Below are positions 46,505 through 54,423 of a DNA stretch of 64,000 nt, one piece after another. The DNA is taken from positions 1,221,983 through 1,285,982 of the forward strand of contig NZ_CP061296.1 in assembly GCF_018687555.1 (NCBI RefSeq), in the 5' to 3' direction. This stretch comes from Polynucleobacter sp. MWH-P3-07-1 (GTDB taxonomy: Bacteria > Pseudomonadota > Gammaproteobacteria > Burkholderiales > Burkholderiaceae). The notes under the pieces are model-generated. The model had not been told where the DNA came from and ran no database searches. It saw only the letters and a program-made list of their open reading frames with translations. The translations under genes were made by a program, and so were the position numbers. The first letter of the stretch is position 1, and each line of letters begins with the position of its first letter.

Positions 46505-47479
46505 ATGAGTAAATTGAATCTTTGGAAACTGGGCTCTTTGGTCCTAATCATTTTTGCCCAATGCTCAGCTTGGGCAGATAACTATCCCAGTAAGCCCATT
46601 AATTTCATAGTGCCTTATGGTGCTGGGGGGGGAGCAGATTCTCGTAGTCGTCAAATTGCGCAAAAGATGAGTGTGCTCTTGAAGCAGCCAATTATTGTGG
46701 ATAACAAACCGGGGGCCGGTGGCAATATTGGCACTGAATATATTGCCAGAGCTGCTCCCGATGGATACACCATCGGTATGGGCAACTTTGCACCCATGGC
46801 AGTTAATAAAACCCTATTTGGTAATTTGCGCTATGACCCAGAGACCGATTTGACCCCCATCGTCTTAGTTGAAAAAGGACCACTCGTTTTGGTCGTCAAT
46901 CCCAATTCGCCTTATAAAACAGTACAAGATATTGTGGCAGCGGCTAAAGCAAAACCGGGTAGCCTGACTTTTTCTTCTGGCGGCATTGGTGGCAGCCATC
47001 AACTATCAGCCGAACTATTCCAGCAAAATGCAGGCATTGAGATGATTCACGTACCTTATAAGAGCGGTTCCGCTGGCTTAACCGATCTCATGGCAGGCAA
47101 TGTCACGATGATGTTTGATCAGATGTATTCTGCGATGCCGAGTATTAAGGCAGATAAACTTCGTCCAATTGCGATCACCAGCAAAAAACGTTCGCCTTTA
47201 CTCCCGGATGTACCAAGCTTTACAGAGGCAGGCTATCCCAAGGTTGTCGTGCTCAATTGGCAAGGTCTGATTGCACCTAAGGGCACGCCTAAGGCAATCA
47301 TTGACAAACTCAACGCGGCAGCTAATGAAGCTTTGAAGGATCCTCAACTCAGAGAGCTCATGCTCTCCCAGGGAAATGAAATTGGTGGAGGTAGCCCCGC
47401 TGATTTTGCTGCTTTAATTAAATCCGAGTCAGCCAAGTGGAGCGCTGTAGTCAAGCTGGCAAATATCAAGCCAGAATAA
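46505..47479 (+). CDS. Bug/TctC-family periplasmic solute-binding protein
   Basis: The 324-residue exported protein closes the operon that begins with another Bug protein at 42035. The signal peptide is LVLIIFAQCSAWA, followed by YPSKPINFIVPYGAGGGADSRSRQIAQ and IIVDNKPGAGGNIG. The ATG at 46505 is preceded by GAGG; an in-frame ATG at 46478 lies within the chrA gene and gives a poorer signal peptide. Two different binding proteins in one operon suggest two ligands or two affinities. Confidence 0.88.
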   Translation: MSKLNLWKLGSLVLIIFAQCSAWADNYPSKPINFIVPYGAGGGADSRSRQIAQKMSVLLKQPIIVDNKPGAGGNIGTEYIARAAPDGYTIGMGNFAPMAVNKTLFGNLRYDPETDLTPIVLVEKGPLVLVVNPNSPYKTVQDIVAAAKAKPGSLTFSSGGIGGSHQLSAELFQQNAGIEMIHVPYKSGSAGLTDLMAGNVTMMFDQMYSAMPSIKADKLRPIAITSKKRSPLLPDVPSFTEAGYPKVVVLNWQGLIAPKGTPKAIIDKLNAAANEALKDPQLRELMLSQGNEIGGGSPADFAALIKSESAKWSAVVKLANIKPE

Positions 47480-47487
47480 GGCGAGTC

Positions 47488-47871
47488 TTACCTAGAGAAT
47501 AAGGCCTGAAAAGTCATAATGCCAAGGAAGGTCAGCGTCAAAGAGCCTACCAAATGAATGACTGCTGTTCCGAGCGCCCAAGTGAACTCGCCACGTTGCA
47601 TAAAGCCAACTACTTCGGCAGAGAAACTAGAGAATGTCGTTAGGCCCCCTAGAAAACCCGTAACGACTAATAGGCGCCACTCAGGAGAAAGGCTTGGGTT
47701 ATTGCCAAAAAAGGCAACTGCTAAACCAATCAGGTAGCCGCCGAACATGTTCGACAGCAGAGTGCCCATCGGAATCACTGAAGGTGAATTAATCGTCCAA
47801 AAGTTAAAGCCCGCTCTGAGCAAAGCACCAAAGCCAGCACCAACGAAGATTGCGCAAACAGATAGCCACAT
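47488..47871 (-). CDS. crcB: Fluoride ion channel CrcB/Fluc
   Basis: The 127-residue four-helix membrane protein exports fluoride as a dual-topology dimer. The hallmark GGLTTFSSFS is at about residue 75, and the first-half motif GTLLSNMFGGYLIG is present. No fluoride riboswitch is seen; the start lies seven bases after the DODA-type dioxygenase gene, with which it is probably co-transcribed. Confidence 0.93.
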   Translation of the reverse strand: MWLSVCAIFVGAGFGALLRAGFNFWTINSPSVIPMGTLLSNMFGGYLIGLAVAFFGNNPSLSPEWRLLVVTGFLGGLTTFSSFSAEVVGFMQRGEFTWALGTAVIHLVGSLTLTFLGIMTFQALFSR

Positions 47872-47878
47872 AATTAAT

Positions 47879-48655
47879 CTATTGTAAATAAAAGCTGAGC
47901 ATACTAATCGAACTCATTTCAATGCCATCTACCAGGAGCTTAACCTGCTCTCCTTTAGCCTGTAATGCGAGGGTATAGAGCGCGGGCCAATAGTGCTCCG
48001 GGGTTGGAATAGACAAGTGCGCAGCCTCGCCATATTGCTCCCATTCAATTAACTGCTGATGCTGATTGGCCTGGATTTGAGAAATGAAAAATTGATTAAA
48101 GGATTCTGCCCAGGGGTAAGGTTTTGCATCACTCTGCCAGTGGATTGTGCGTAAATTGTGGACCACATTACCACTTCCAATAATGAGAATATTTTCATCA
48201 CGCAAAATTTGTAGTTGCTTTGCTAAATCGTAATGGGCTTGTGCACTCATTGCGCCGTTCAGACTGAGCTGCACTACTGGGATATCTGCCTTAGGGAAAA
48301 GATATTTTAGGACCGACCAAGCACCATGATCAATCCCCCATTCATGCTCTTCAAGCACCACTGGCATGCTGAGTAATTCTTGGATACGGTCTGCTAATGC
48401 TGGACTACCAGGAGCAGGGTACTGAATCTTGAAAAGCGCTTCTGGAAAGCCGCCAAAGTCATGAATCGTTTTGGGCGCAGACATCGCCGTCACCCAAACA
48501 CCTCTAGTTACCCAATGCGCTGAAATCATCAAAATCGCATCGGGTCGTTTAAGCGACTTACCTAAATTGGCCCAAGCATCGGTATAACGATTGGGCTCAA
48601 GGGCATACATCGGACTACCATGACCCACAAAGATTGCAGGCTGACGGTGAGTCAT
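47879..48655 (-). CDS. ygiD: DODA/YgiD-type class III extradiol dioxygenase
   Basis: The 258-residue metalloenzyme belongs to the LigB superfamily, whose YgiD members cleave 4,5 of DOPA-like catechols. Metal-binding histidines appear in FVGHGSPMYAL, ISAHWVTRG, GIDHGAWSVL and PTPEHYWPAL. The physiological substrate is unknown. A TAGATT hexamer lies six bases before the ATG, a weaker match to the leaderless pattern seen elsewhere. crcB follows on the same strand. Confidence 0.85.
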   Translation of the reverse strand: MTHRQPAIFVGHGSPMYALEPNRYTDAWANLGKSLKRPDAILMISAHWVTRGVWVTAMSAPKTIHDFGGFPEALFKIQYPAPGSPALADRIQELLSMPVVLEEHEWGIDHGAWSVLKYLFPKADIPVVQLSLNGAMSAQAHYDLAKQLQILRDENILIIGSGNVVHNLRTIHWQSDAKPYPWAESFNQFFISQIQANQHQQLIEWEQYGEAAHLSIPTPEHYWPALYTLALQAKGEQVKLLVDGIEMSSISMLSFYLQ

Positions 48656-48677
48656 ATGGGGAATCTAAATGCTACTT

Positions 48678-48815
48678 TTAACCGAAAACGTAGCCGATAT
48701 GGGCGGCAACCAGAGCAAATAAAATCGCCAAGCTAGTAGCGATTGCCAACATCACCACCAGGGTGATGATCTTTTTATTGATCACTTCTTTGGGTTCGTT
48801 TTGCCATTCATTCAT
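48678..48815 (-). CDS. Small single-pass membrane protein (45 residues)
   Basis: A 45-codon frame starts at ATG 48815 and stops at TAA 48678-48680. It encodes a charged N terminus (MNEWQNEPKEVINKK) and one hydrophobic helix (about residues 16-43, IITLVVMLAIATSLAILFAL) ending GYVFG. AAGGATT lies upstream of the ATG. Clean start, ribosome site and good transmembrane character support a real small gene. The function is unknown. It precedes the DODA-type gene on the same strand. Confidence 0.65.
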   Translation of the reverse strand: MNEWQNEPKEVINKKIITLVVMLAIATSLAILFALVAAHIGYVFG

Positions 48816-48858
48816 ACCAAATCCTTAGTAAATACAGTATTAATGGATTAATTATCCA

Positions 48859-49029
48859 CTATCGGCCCCGACCAGCCTTACGCATCATCCCCTTACCCCC
48901 TCCAAAACCAGCCTGAGGGCGTCCGCCGCCAGCTTGTGGGCCCTTAGAGGGCTGAGGACGTAAGGCAGGCTTAGCAAGCACAACGGGCTTTGCAGGTACT
49001 TTTGCTACGGGTTTTTTATCATCAGTCAC
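48859..49029 (-). CDS. Small basic Gly/Pro/Lys-rich protein (56 residues)
   Basis: A 56-codon frame starts at GTG 49029, six bases after AGGAGA, and stops at TAG 48859-48861. The product is MTDDKKPVAKV..., rich in Lys, Pro, Ala and Gly. Its C terminus is GGGKGMMRKAGRGR and it has no hydrophobic segment. The low-complexity basic sequence suggests an unstructured nucleic-acid or ribosome-binding protein; this is inference. It is divergent from the site-2 protease gene. Confidence 0.6.
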   Translation of the reverse strand: MTDDKKPVAKVPAKPVVLAKPALRPQPSKGPQAGGGRPQAGFGGGKGMMRKAGRGR

Positions 49030-49045
49030 AATGGTCTCCTATCGA

Positions 49046-49051
49046 TATCAT
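49046..49051 (+). promoter_or_regulatory. -10-like hexamer placed for a leaderless site-2 protease transcript
   Basis: TATCAT is followed by six bases (attgcc) and the ATG at 49058. There is no Shine-Dalgarno. The match also argues for the 49058 start over the ATG at 49031. Confidence 0.35.
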
Positions 49052-49057
49052 ATTGCC

Positions 49058-49720
49058 ATGATTACTGACTATTCTATCCAAGCTATCGCAATTAATGCGA
49101 TTCCCTTAATTTTTGCCATTACGATCCATGAAGCTGCGCACGGCTATGCCGCCCGCTACTTCGGCGATAACACCGCCTACGTCCTCGGACGAGTCAGCCT
49201 GAACCCAGCAAAACATATTGACCCAATAGGCACTGTTTTAGTACCTTTAATGCTCATCTTGGCTGGCTCACCCTTCTTAGTAGGCTATGCCAAGCCAGTA
49301 CCAGTCCGCTTTGACCGCCTACGTCATCCCAAAACAGACTCAATTTGGGTAGCCCTGGCAGGACCAGGAGCAAACTTGATGCAGGCCATTCTCTGGGCCA
49401 TGGCTTGGGTGGTAATTCAGGGGCTCGGTATTCAGGAACCCTTTCTGACAGGCATGGCTCAAGCAGGAGTGATGTGGAATATCGGCCTTCTCGTATTTAA
49501 CCTATTTCCGCTTCCACCCTTAGATGGCGGTCGCATTCTGTCAGGTTTACTCCCCACCCGCCAATCCCTTGCTTTTGATCGATTAGAGCGCTGGGGATTC
49601 TTTATTGTTTTGGCTCTTGTATTTACTGGGATTATTGGCGAGTTGTGGATGCAACCTCTCAGCAATCTATTCTTGCGCCTGATTGATCTCCTGATGACAC
49701 CTTTGCGGATGATTTTTTAA
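49058..49720 (+). CDS. Site-2 protease family (M50) membrane metalloprotease
   Basis: The 220-residue intramembrane zinc protease has HEAAHGY in the first membrane helix and the distal ligand in FNLFPLPPLDGGRI. It lacks a PDZ domain, so it belongs to the small Rip/SpoIVFB-like branch common in bacteria. The start at 49058 fits the family N terminus (IQAIAINAIPLIFAITIHEAAHGYAA). An ATG at 49031 adds nine residues. The MFS gene follows nine bases after its stop. The substrate is unknown. Confidence 0.88.
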   Translation: MITDYSIQAIAINAIPLIFAITIHEAAHGYAARYFGDNTAYVLGRVSLNPAKHIDPIGTVLVPLMLILAGSPFLVGYAKPVPVRFDRLRHPKTDSIWVALAGPGANLMQAILWAMAWVVIQGLGIQEPFLTGMAQAGVMWNIGLLVFNLFPLPPLDGGRILSGLLPTRQSLAFDRLERWGFFIVLALVFTGIIGELWMQPLSNLFLRLIDLLMTPLRMIF

Positions 49721-49729
49721 TTGAACTCG

Positions 49730-50935
49730 ATGTCGCCTAGCAAGGGCTTTAAAACCATTCTGCTATATCGCGTTGGCAATACCCTGAGCTACCAAATCAT
49801 GATGGTTGCTGTGGGATGGCACCTCTATGAAATCACTCATAGTGTCGTCTCTCTTGGCTTGGTTGGTCTTTCTGAGCTTGTGCCTTATTTTGTATTTGCC
49901 TTGTACTCAGGGCATGCCGTCGATCACTACTCTCGAAAAAAGATTGCTGCTGTAGCGTGCTGCATTCACATGAGTGTGGCTCTATTTCTTACGGCAATCG
50001 CATTGGGTTGGTTAAGCCCTCCGGTACCTCTGATCTATACCGCTGTGGCTCTGATTGGGGTTGGCCGCGCAGTGATGCGACCCGCCTACCAAGCCTTGTT
50101 TGGACAAGTCATTCCACGCGAACATTTAGCACGCTATACAGCCTATGCCTCATCTGCTTTTCAGATCTGTGTCGTAGCCGGTCCCGGATTAGGTGGGCTA
50201 TTAATTGGTTTTGCTGGACTTGAGTGGACCTACCTTGTAGCAGCTATTGCCGGCGCAATTGGTTTATATGGTGTCAGCTTAATTAAGGTTAAACAAGAAA
50301 ATACCGGCAATCTTTCCGGAAACTTTTTGAAGAGTTTTCTGGAGGGCTTTCATTATGTCAAAGGACATGAGCTCATTCTCAGCACAATGGCCTTAGATAT
50401 GTTTGCTGTGTTATTCGGTGGCGCAGTTTCGATATTGCCTGCTTTTGTTAAAGAAGTCTTACATGCTGGGCCAGAGATTTTAGGCATCTTGCGAGCCGCG
50501 CCCGCAGCGGGTGCGGTCATTACTGGAATTTATCTAGCGAGTAGGCCTCCTGTGATGGATTCAGGAAAATATTTACTGCTTGCTGTCGCTGGATTTGGTT
50601 TGGCGATCATTGCTTTTGGTCTCTCTAATAGCTTGTGGGTCTGCGCCTTTTTCCTATTTATTTCAGGATGCTGTGACTCGGTCTCCGTTGTTATTCGCGG
50701 CAGCATTATTCAGCTCACTACGCCAGATCATATGCGCGGCAGAATTGGTGCAATTAATGGGATCTTTATTGGGTCCTCTAATGAGTTAGGGGCTCTAGAA
50801 TCTGGTATTGCCGCTAGCTTGATGGGTTTAGTCCCTTCAATCATTTTCGGCGGGATTGCCACAATTGCCGTCGTCCTCATTACCTCCAAGCTAGCCCCAC
50901 AATTACGTAAATTGCATATTCGGGATCTTTCCTAA
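49730..50935 (+). CDS. MFS transporter (EntS/MFS_3-like)
   Basis: The 401-residue major facilitator has about 12 hydrophobic segments. A loop between helices 2 and 3 reads GHAVDHYSRKK, and a second-half loop reads TPDHMRGRIGAINGIFIGSSNELGALESG. The latter resembles EntS-type exporters that move siderophores or similar small molecules. The start is ATG 49730 or TTG 49721; neither has a clear ribosome site, and coupling to the protease gene is likely. Confidence 0.82.
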   Translation: MSPSKGFKTILLYRVGNTLSYQIMMVAVGWHLYEITHSVVSLGLVGLSELVPYFVFALYSGHAVDHYSRKKIAAVACCIHMSVALFLTAIALGWLSPPVPLIYTAVALIGVGRAVMRPAYQALFGQVIPREHLARYTAYASSAFQICVVAGPGLGGLLIGFAGLEWTYLVAAIAGAIGLYGVSLIKVKQENTGNLSGNFLKSFLEGFHYVKGHELILSTMALDMFAVLFGGAVSILPAFVKEVLHAGPEILGILRAAPAAGAVITGIYLASRPPVMDSGKYLLLAVAGFGLAIIAFGLSNSLWVCAFFLFISGCCDSVSVVIRGSIIQLTTPDHMRGRIGAINGIFIGSSNELGALESGIAASLMGLVPSIIFGGIATIAVVLITSKLAPQLRKLHIRDLS

Positions 50936-51007
50936 GACGGTGAATTTAGAAGTATGATTTACCCCATTCAATTTCATCTGACACCCTATCTCTGATTTGG
51001 AGCACCT

Positions 51008-51934
51008 ATGACCTTTACCCTCCACCCCTCCAGCTTGCCTGCAGTGCTATCACCAGTCCTGACTCCATTTATGGCTGATGGCAATGTCGATCATCAGCGC
51101 CTGTCAAAGCACTGTCAGTGGCTAGCAAGTAATGGTGTTGGCCACGCATTATTTGGGACCAACTCTGAGGCAAACTCGATGTCTGCTCGTCAAAAGATGG
51201 AGGCGTTAACCAAGCTGATTGAAGGTGGTCTAGATCCTGCCCACATTATGAGTGGTACCGGTGCCACCTCTATCGATGCCGCAGTCAGCATGACGAATCA
51301 TGCACTAGCACATCATTGCGCTGCCGTCCTCATGATTCCGCCATTCTATTACAAAGATGTTTCGGATGATGGATTGTTTGCGTATTTTTCTGAAGTGATT
51401 CAAAAGGTTGGAAACTCTGCTTTACAACTGTATTTTTATAACATTCCTGCCGTCACCAAAGTCACATTGAGTCTCTCTTTACTAGATCGCTTGGTAAGGG
51501 CCTATCCAAAAACAATCGTCGGTATGAAAGATAGTTCTGGAGACTGGGCTTATACCGAGTCAGTCATTAAACTCTTGGCGCCCCACGGCTTTAGAGTCTA
51601 TGCCGGCAATGAAGCTTTTTTATTGCGCAGTATGAAAACAGGTGGTGCTGGTTGCATCTCTGCAACTGTAAATATGAATCCAAAGGCAATAGCCACACTT
51701 GCTGCAAATTGGCAAGACGGGAATGCTGCCGAGCAGCAAGCCGCCTTAGATCGAGTTCGCTCTGTATTTGATAAGTACCAAATGATTGCTGGCATGAAAA
51801 CAGCGCTCGCCTTTTTTAGCAAAGATCCTGATTGGCTTCGGGTACGTCCGCCACTCATGCAATTGAGTGCAGATCAGCAAGGGCAATTGATGAGTGAATT
51901 AAAAGCAATTCATTTTGACATGCCAGGTCTGTAA
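51008..51934 (+). CDS. DapA/NAL-family lyase or aldolase
   Basis: The 308-residue TIM-barrel enzyme forms a Schiff base at Lys174 (IVGMKDSSGDW), with the catalytic tyrosine in YFYNIPAVT. The usual GTTGE loop reads GTNSEA, so it is not a typical lysine-pathway DapA. It is more likely a catabolic aldolase or dehydratase such as those acting on keto-deoxy sugar acids. GGAG precedes the ATG. It stands alone between the MFS and peptidase genes. Confidence 0.82.
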   Translation: MTFTLHPSSLPAVLSPVLTPFMADGNVDHQRLSKHCQWLASNGVGHALFGTNSEANSMSARQKMEALTKLIEGGLDPAHIMSGTGATSIDAAVSMTNHALAHHCAAVLMIPPFYYKDVSDDGLFAYFSEVIQKVGNSALQLYFYNIPAVTKVTLSLSLLDRLVRAYPKTIVGMKDSSGDWAYTESVIKLLAPHGFRVYAGNEAFLLRSMKTGGAGCISATVNMNPKAIATLAANWQDGNAAEQQAALDRVRSVFDKYQMIAGMKTALAFFSKDPDWLRVRPPLMQLSADQQGQLMSELKAIHFDMPGL

Positions 51935-51957
51935 TTTAGCGTTCGCCTAACAAATGG

Positions 51958-51979
51958 TATCTACTAGCTTTAGTAGATA
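51958..51979. repeat. Perfect 9-bp palindrome before the M23 peptidase gene
   Basis: TATCTACTA and TAGTAGATA are separated by four bases. The right arm overlaps the GATAAT -10 candidate, so the dyad is placed as an operator would be. Confidence 0.6.
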
Positions 51980-51981
51980 AT
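51976..51981 (+). promoter_or_regulatory. -10-like hexamer placed for a leaderless M23 peptidase transcript
   Basis: GATAAT is followed by six bases (ggtgtt) and the GTG start at 51988. There is no ribosome site. Confidence 0.35.
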
Positions 51982-51987
51982 GGTGTT

Positions 51988-53457
51988 GTGAAAAAAATTG
52001 CACTTTATAAGCCCCGCTTTCAGGGGCTGAAGATGATTGGTATAGCCGTACTGATTGCGCTTCAGATTCCTGGCTTTGAACTCATCTCCTATGCCAGCGC
52101 ACAAAGCAGCCAAAATAATAAAACTGTACAAATTCGTAAACGTGCAGGCTCTCAAAATACCCGGTCCGTTGGACTGAAGGACATTGCCACTTCTAAATCG
52201 AATAGCCTAAGTCCTAGCCTCATTGACGATAGTTCGACCCAAACTTTTGTCGGTGATGCTGCTGATAATTTGGACTATCGCGTTACTAGGGGTTGCTTGC
52301 GACGCAATCTTAACGACGATAATTTACCTGCGAGTGTAGGCATAGAAGATCGGGCATTCTCTGAGTTTTTCAGAAATCAAACTAGAAGCTTTTTTGATCA
52401 TATGCGAGGTAATTGCGTTCCTTATGCAGTTGCCCTTGGTAAACGCAATCGCTTTGAATCTCTCAGCATCATGAATGGTCCTGTACAGGACAATAAGACC
52501 GAAGTTTGGACCTTTACGCCATCTGCTGTTGGGGGATTTTTGATTCAGCAAGACTACCTCAAGGATGAGTCGAAGCGCTTTGTGGAAATTCAAATTCCTT
52601 TGCGGAATGTTTTATACGACCCCAATAAAGTCAGCGACAAACTCCCAGTCGAGCTAGTCTGGGATCTGAATGCATTGATTAAGCAAATTTATCCCGAGAC
52701 AAGTAACGCCCTTGAAAATACCGATAGCGTGGTCAGACTGATCATCGACTTTGGCGATCGAGAGCGCTGGGCACAGATTTGGGCCGCTGAAATCATCAAT
52801 CCCGCCAACGGTGAAGTCTATGCAAGCGCCTACTGGTTAGACCGAGGCGATATTCCTGGGGGCTTCTTTACTGCAAGTGGTGAACCTCTTGAGCATTCGT
52901 TCTGGACCAATCCCCTGAGCTATCGCCGCATCTCACGTGGTGTCGGCATGGTACCCGCAGGCAGAAGAAAAAGCGCCAAACCAACTGCCGCGAATACCAA
53001 AGCTGCTGTTGCAGCTGCCGCTAACTCTGAGCCTAAGCCTGGCTCCAGTAAGCAACGTTATCGCCCACATATGGGTATTGACTATGCGGCGCCGATTGGA
53101 ACACCCGTCTTCAGCGTGGCTACTGGCAAAGTCATTCAACTCGGTTTTAGTGGCGCCTTTGGTAATCTCATCATTCTTGAGCACCCCGGAAGCTACCGTA
53201 CCTACTACGCGCATCTCAGCAGCTTCAACCCAGAACTCGAGTTAGGCAATGAGGTCCGTCGTGGCTTTGAGATTGGCACTGTTGGCATTACCGGAAGATC
53301 AACGGGACCTCACCTACACTTTGAGTTACGCAAAGATGGGGTCTATGTCGACCCCTATAGCGCAAAGACCCAACTCAATCTCTGGCTCATGCGCGATATC
53401 GATAGCGGTCAACTCACCCGAGAAATTCTTTTACTCGGAAGTGTACTGAAAAACTAA
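51988..53457 (+). CDS. M23 family metallopeptidase
   Basis: The 489-residue exported peptidase cuts peptidoglycan cross-bridges or activates amidases. A signal sequence (MIGIAVLIALQIPGFELISYASA) precedes an N-terminal region of about 300 residues with no recognised domain. The LytM domain follows, with zinc ligands His361 and Asp365 (HMGIDYA) and the HxH at 442-444 (GPHLHFEL). The start is GTG at 51988, with no Shine-Dalgarno. A palindrome overlaps the likely promoter. Confidence 0.88.
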   Translation: MKKIALYKPRFQGLKMIGIAVLIALQIPGFELISYASAQSSQNNKTVQIRKRAGSQNTRSVGLKDIATSKSNSLSPSLIDDSSTQTFVGDAADNLDYRVTRGCLRRNLNDDNLPASVGIEDRAFSEFFRNQTRSFFDHMRGNCVPYAVALGKRNRFESLSIMNGPVQDNKTEVWTFTPSAVGGFLIQQDYLKDESKRFVEIQIPLRNVLYDPNKVSDKLPVELVWDLNALIKQIYPETSNALENTDSVVRLIIDFGDRERWAQIWAAEIINPANGEVYASAYWLDRGDIPGGFFTASGEPLEHSFWTNPLSYRRISRGVGMVPAGRRKSAKPTAANTKAAVAAAANSEPKPGSSKQRYRPHMGIDYAAPIGTPVFSVATGKVIQLGFSGAFGNLIILEHPGSYRTYYAHLSSFNPELELGNEVRRGFEIGTVGITGRSTGPHLHFELRKDGVYVDPYSAKTQLNLWLMRDIDSGQLTREILLLGSVLKN

Positions 53458-53467
53458 TCCTGCTAGA

Positions 53468-53908
53468 TTAGCCCAGCACTAGCACTGGCAGTTTGGTATG
53501 CACAATGACATCATGCGTTTCGCTACCAAGCAATACGCCCGAAATTCCGGTGCGCTTATGTGAGGCCATCACAATCACATCAGCTTTCGCCTTTTTAGCA
53601 GCATCCAAAATACCCTGCGCTAGAGAAATATCGAGAGCATGAATGGTGTTCACCTTCATTCCAGCGCCCAATTGGGTCTGCGCTTGCTTGAATACATTTT
53701 TTGCATAAGCCTCGCAAGCTTGCTTATGCTCTTTGGTGGTAATCATGTACCCCATAGTGCTATCTGAATAAGCTAAAGGCGGAGTTGGGTCGGAAACATA
53801 AACCAGGGTCACTGCAGCGCCATCGGATTTGGCTAATTGAGCAACTTTCTTGAGCGATTTTTTACTGATGTCTGAACCATCTACTGGAACCAATAATTGC
53901 TTGAACAT
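53468..53908 (-). CDS. Universal stress protein UspA family
   Basis: The 146-residue protein begins MFKQLLVPVDGSDISKKSL and has the ATP-binding pattern GISGVLLGSETHDVIVH near the C terminus, so it probably binds ATP. Family members are induced by stress and growth arrest. The ATG at 53908 has a strong AGGAGGT. An in-frame ATG seven codons upstream is less likely. It is divergent from the DUF2177 gene. Confidence 0.9.
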   Translation of the reverse strand: MFKQLLVPVDGSDISKKSLKKVAQLAKSDGAAVTLVYVSDPTPPLAYSDSTMGYMITTKEHKQACEAYAKNVFKQAQTQLGAGMKVNTIHALDISLAQGILDAAKKAKADVIVMASHKRTGISGVLLGSETHDVIVHTKLPVLVLG

Positions 53909-53939
53909 ATTACCTCCTGATTTATTCACTTTCGTGATG

Positions 53940-53967
53940 TTGGCACTTTTTCTAATTCCATCATAAT
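53940..53967 (+). promoter_or_regulatory. Sigma-70-type promoter of the DUF2177 gene
   Basis: TTGGCA and CATAAT, each matching consensus at five of six positions, are separated by 16 bases. Transcription would start near 53974, about 32 bases before the ATG at 54006, which has an AAGG site. This is the best conventional promoter seen in the window. Confidence 0.6.
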
Positions 53968-54005
53968 GCTATTTATCGATTCAAACCCCTACAAAGGTAA
54001 CTTAA

Positions 54006-54407
54006 ATGCTCAAGTATTTTCTACTCTATCTTGGCTTTCTTGTATCACTTGTTTCAATTGATTTGGTATGGCTATTGGGGGTCGCCAAAAACCTCTATCG
54101 CGATGAAATGGGCAGCCTCATGGCAACGGAGCCCAAGCTCTGGGCTGGCCTTGTCTTTTATCTTTTATATGCCCTGGGAGCCTGTATTTTTGTCGTCATT
54201 CCGGCGATATCGAAGCAATCCTTATCGCACGCCCTGCTTTATGGCGCCCTCTTCGGCTGTTTTTGCTACATGACCTATGACTTAACCAATCTGGCCGTTA
54301 TTCGGGATTTCCCAATCCGCTTGGCTTTCGTTGATATTGCTTGGGGTAGCCTGGTAACCGCAACGGTATCCGGCCTCATTTATAAGCTAGCAGAGTGGGC
54401 AAACTAA
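54006..54407 (+). CDS. DUF2177 family membrane protein
   Basis: The 133-residue protein has four transmembrane segments (about 2-21, 48-65, 73-92 and 106-129). It shows the family features DLVWLLGVAKNLYR, LYALGACIFVVIPA and YMTYDLTNLAVIRDFP. The function of this family is not known. AAGG precedes the ATG, and a good promoter lies upstream. It converges with the MFS gene. Confidence 0.85.
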   Translation: MLKYFLLYLGFLVSLVSIDLVWLLGVAKNLYRDEMGSLMATEPKLWAGLVFYLLYALGACIFVVIPAISKQSLSHALLYGALFGCFCYMTYDLTNLAVIRDFPIRLAFVDIAWGSLVTATVSGLIYKLAEWAN

Positions 54408-54423
54408 AGCGGCATGCCCCGTT

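Noticed and set aside
47872..47878. Fluoride riboswitch before crcB
   Set aside because: Only seven bases separate crcB from the preceding gene, which leaves no room for one.
51008..51934. DapA of lysine synthesis
   Set aside because: The GTTGE loop is replaced by GTNSEA, and the gene is isolated among transport and catabolic genes.
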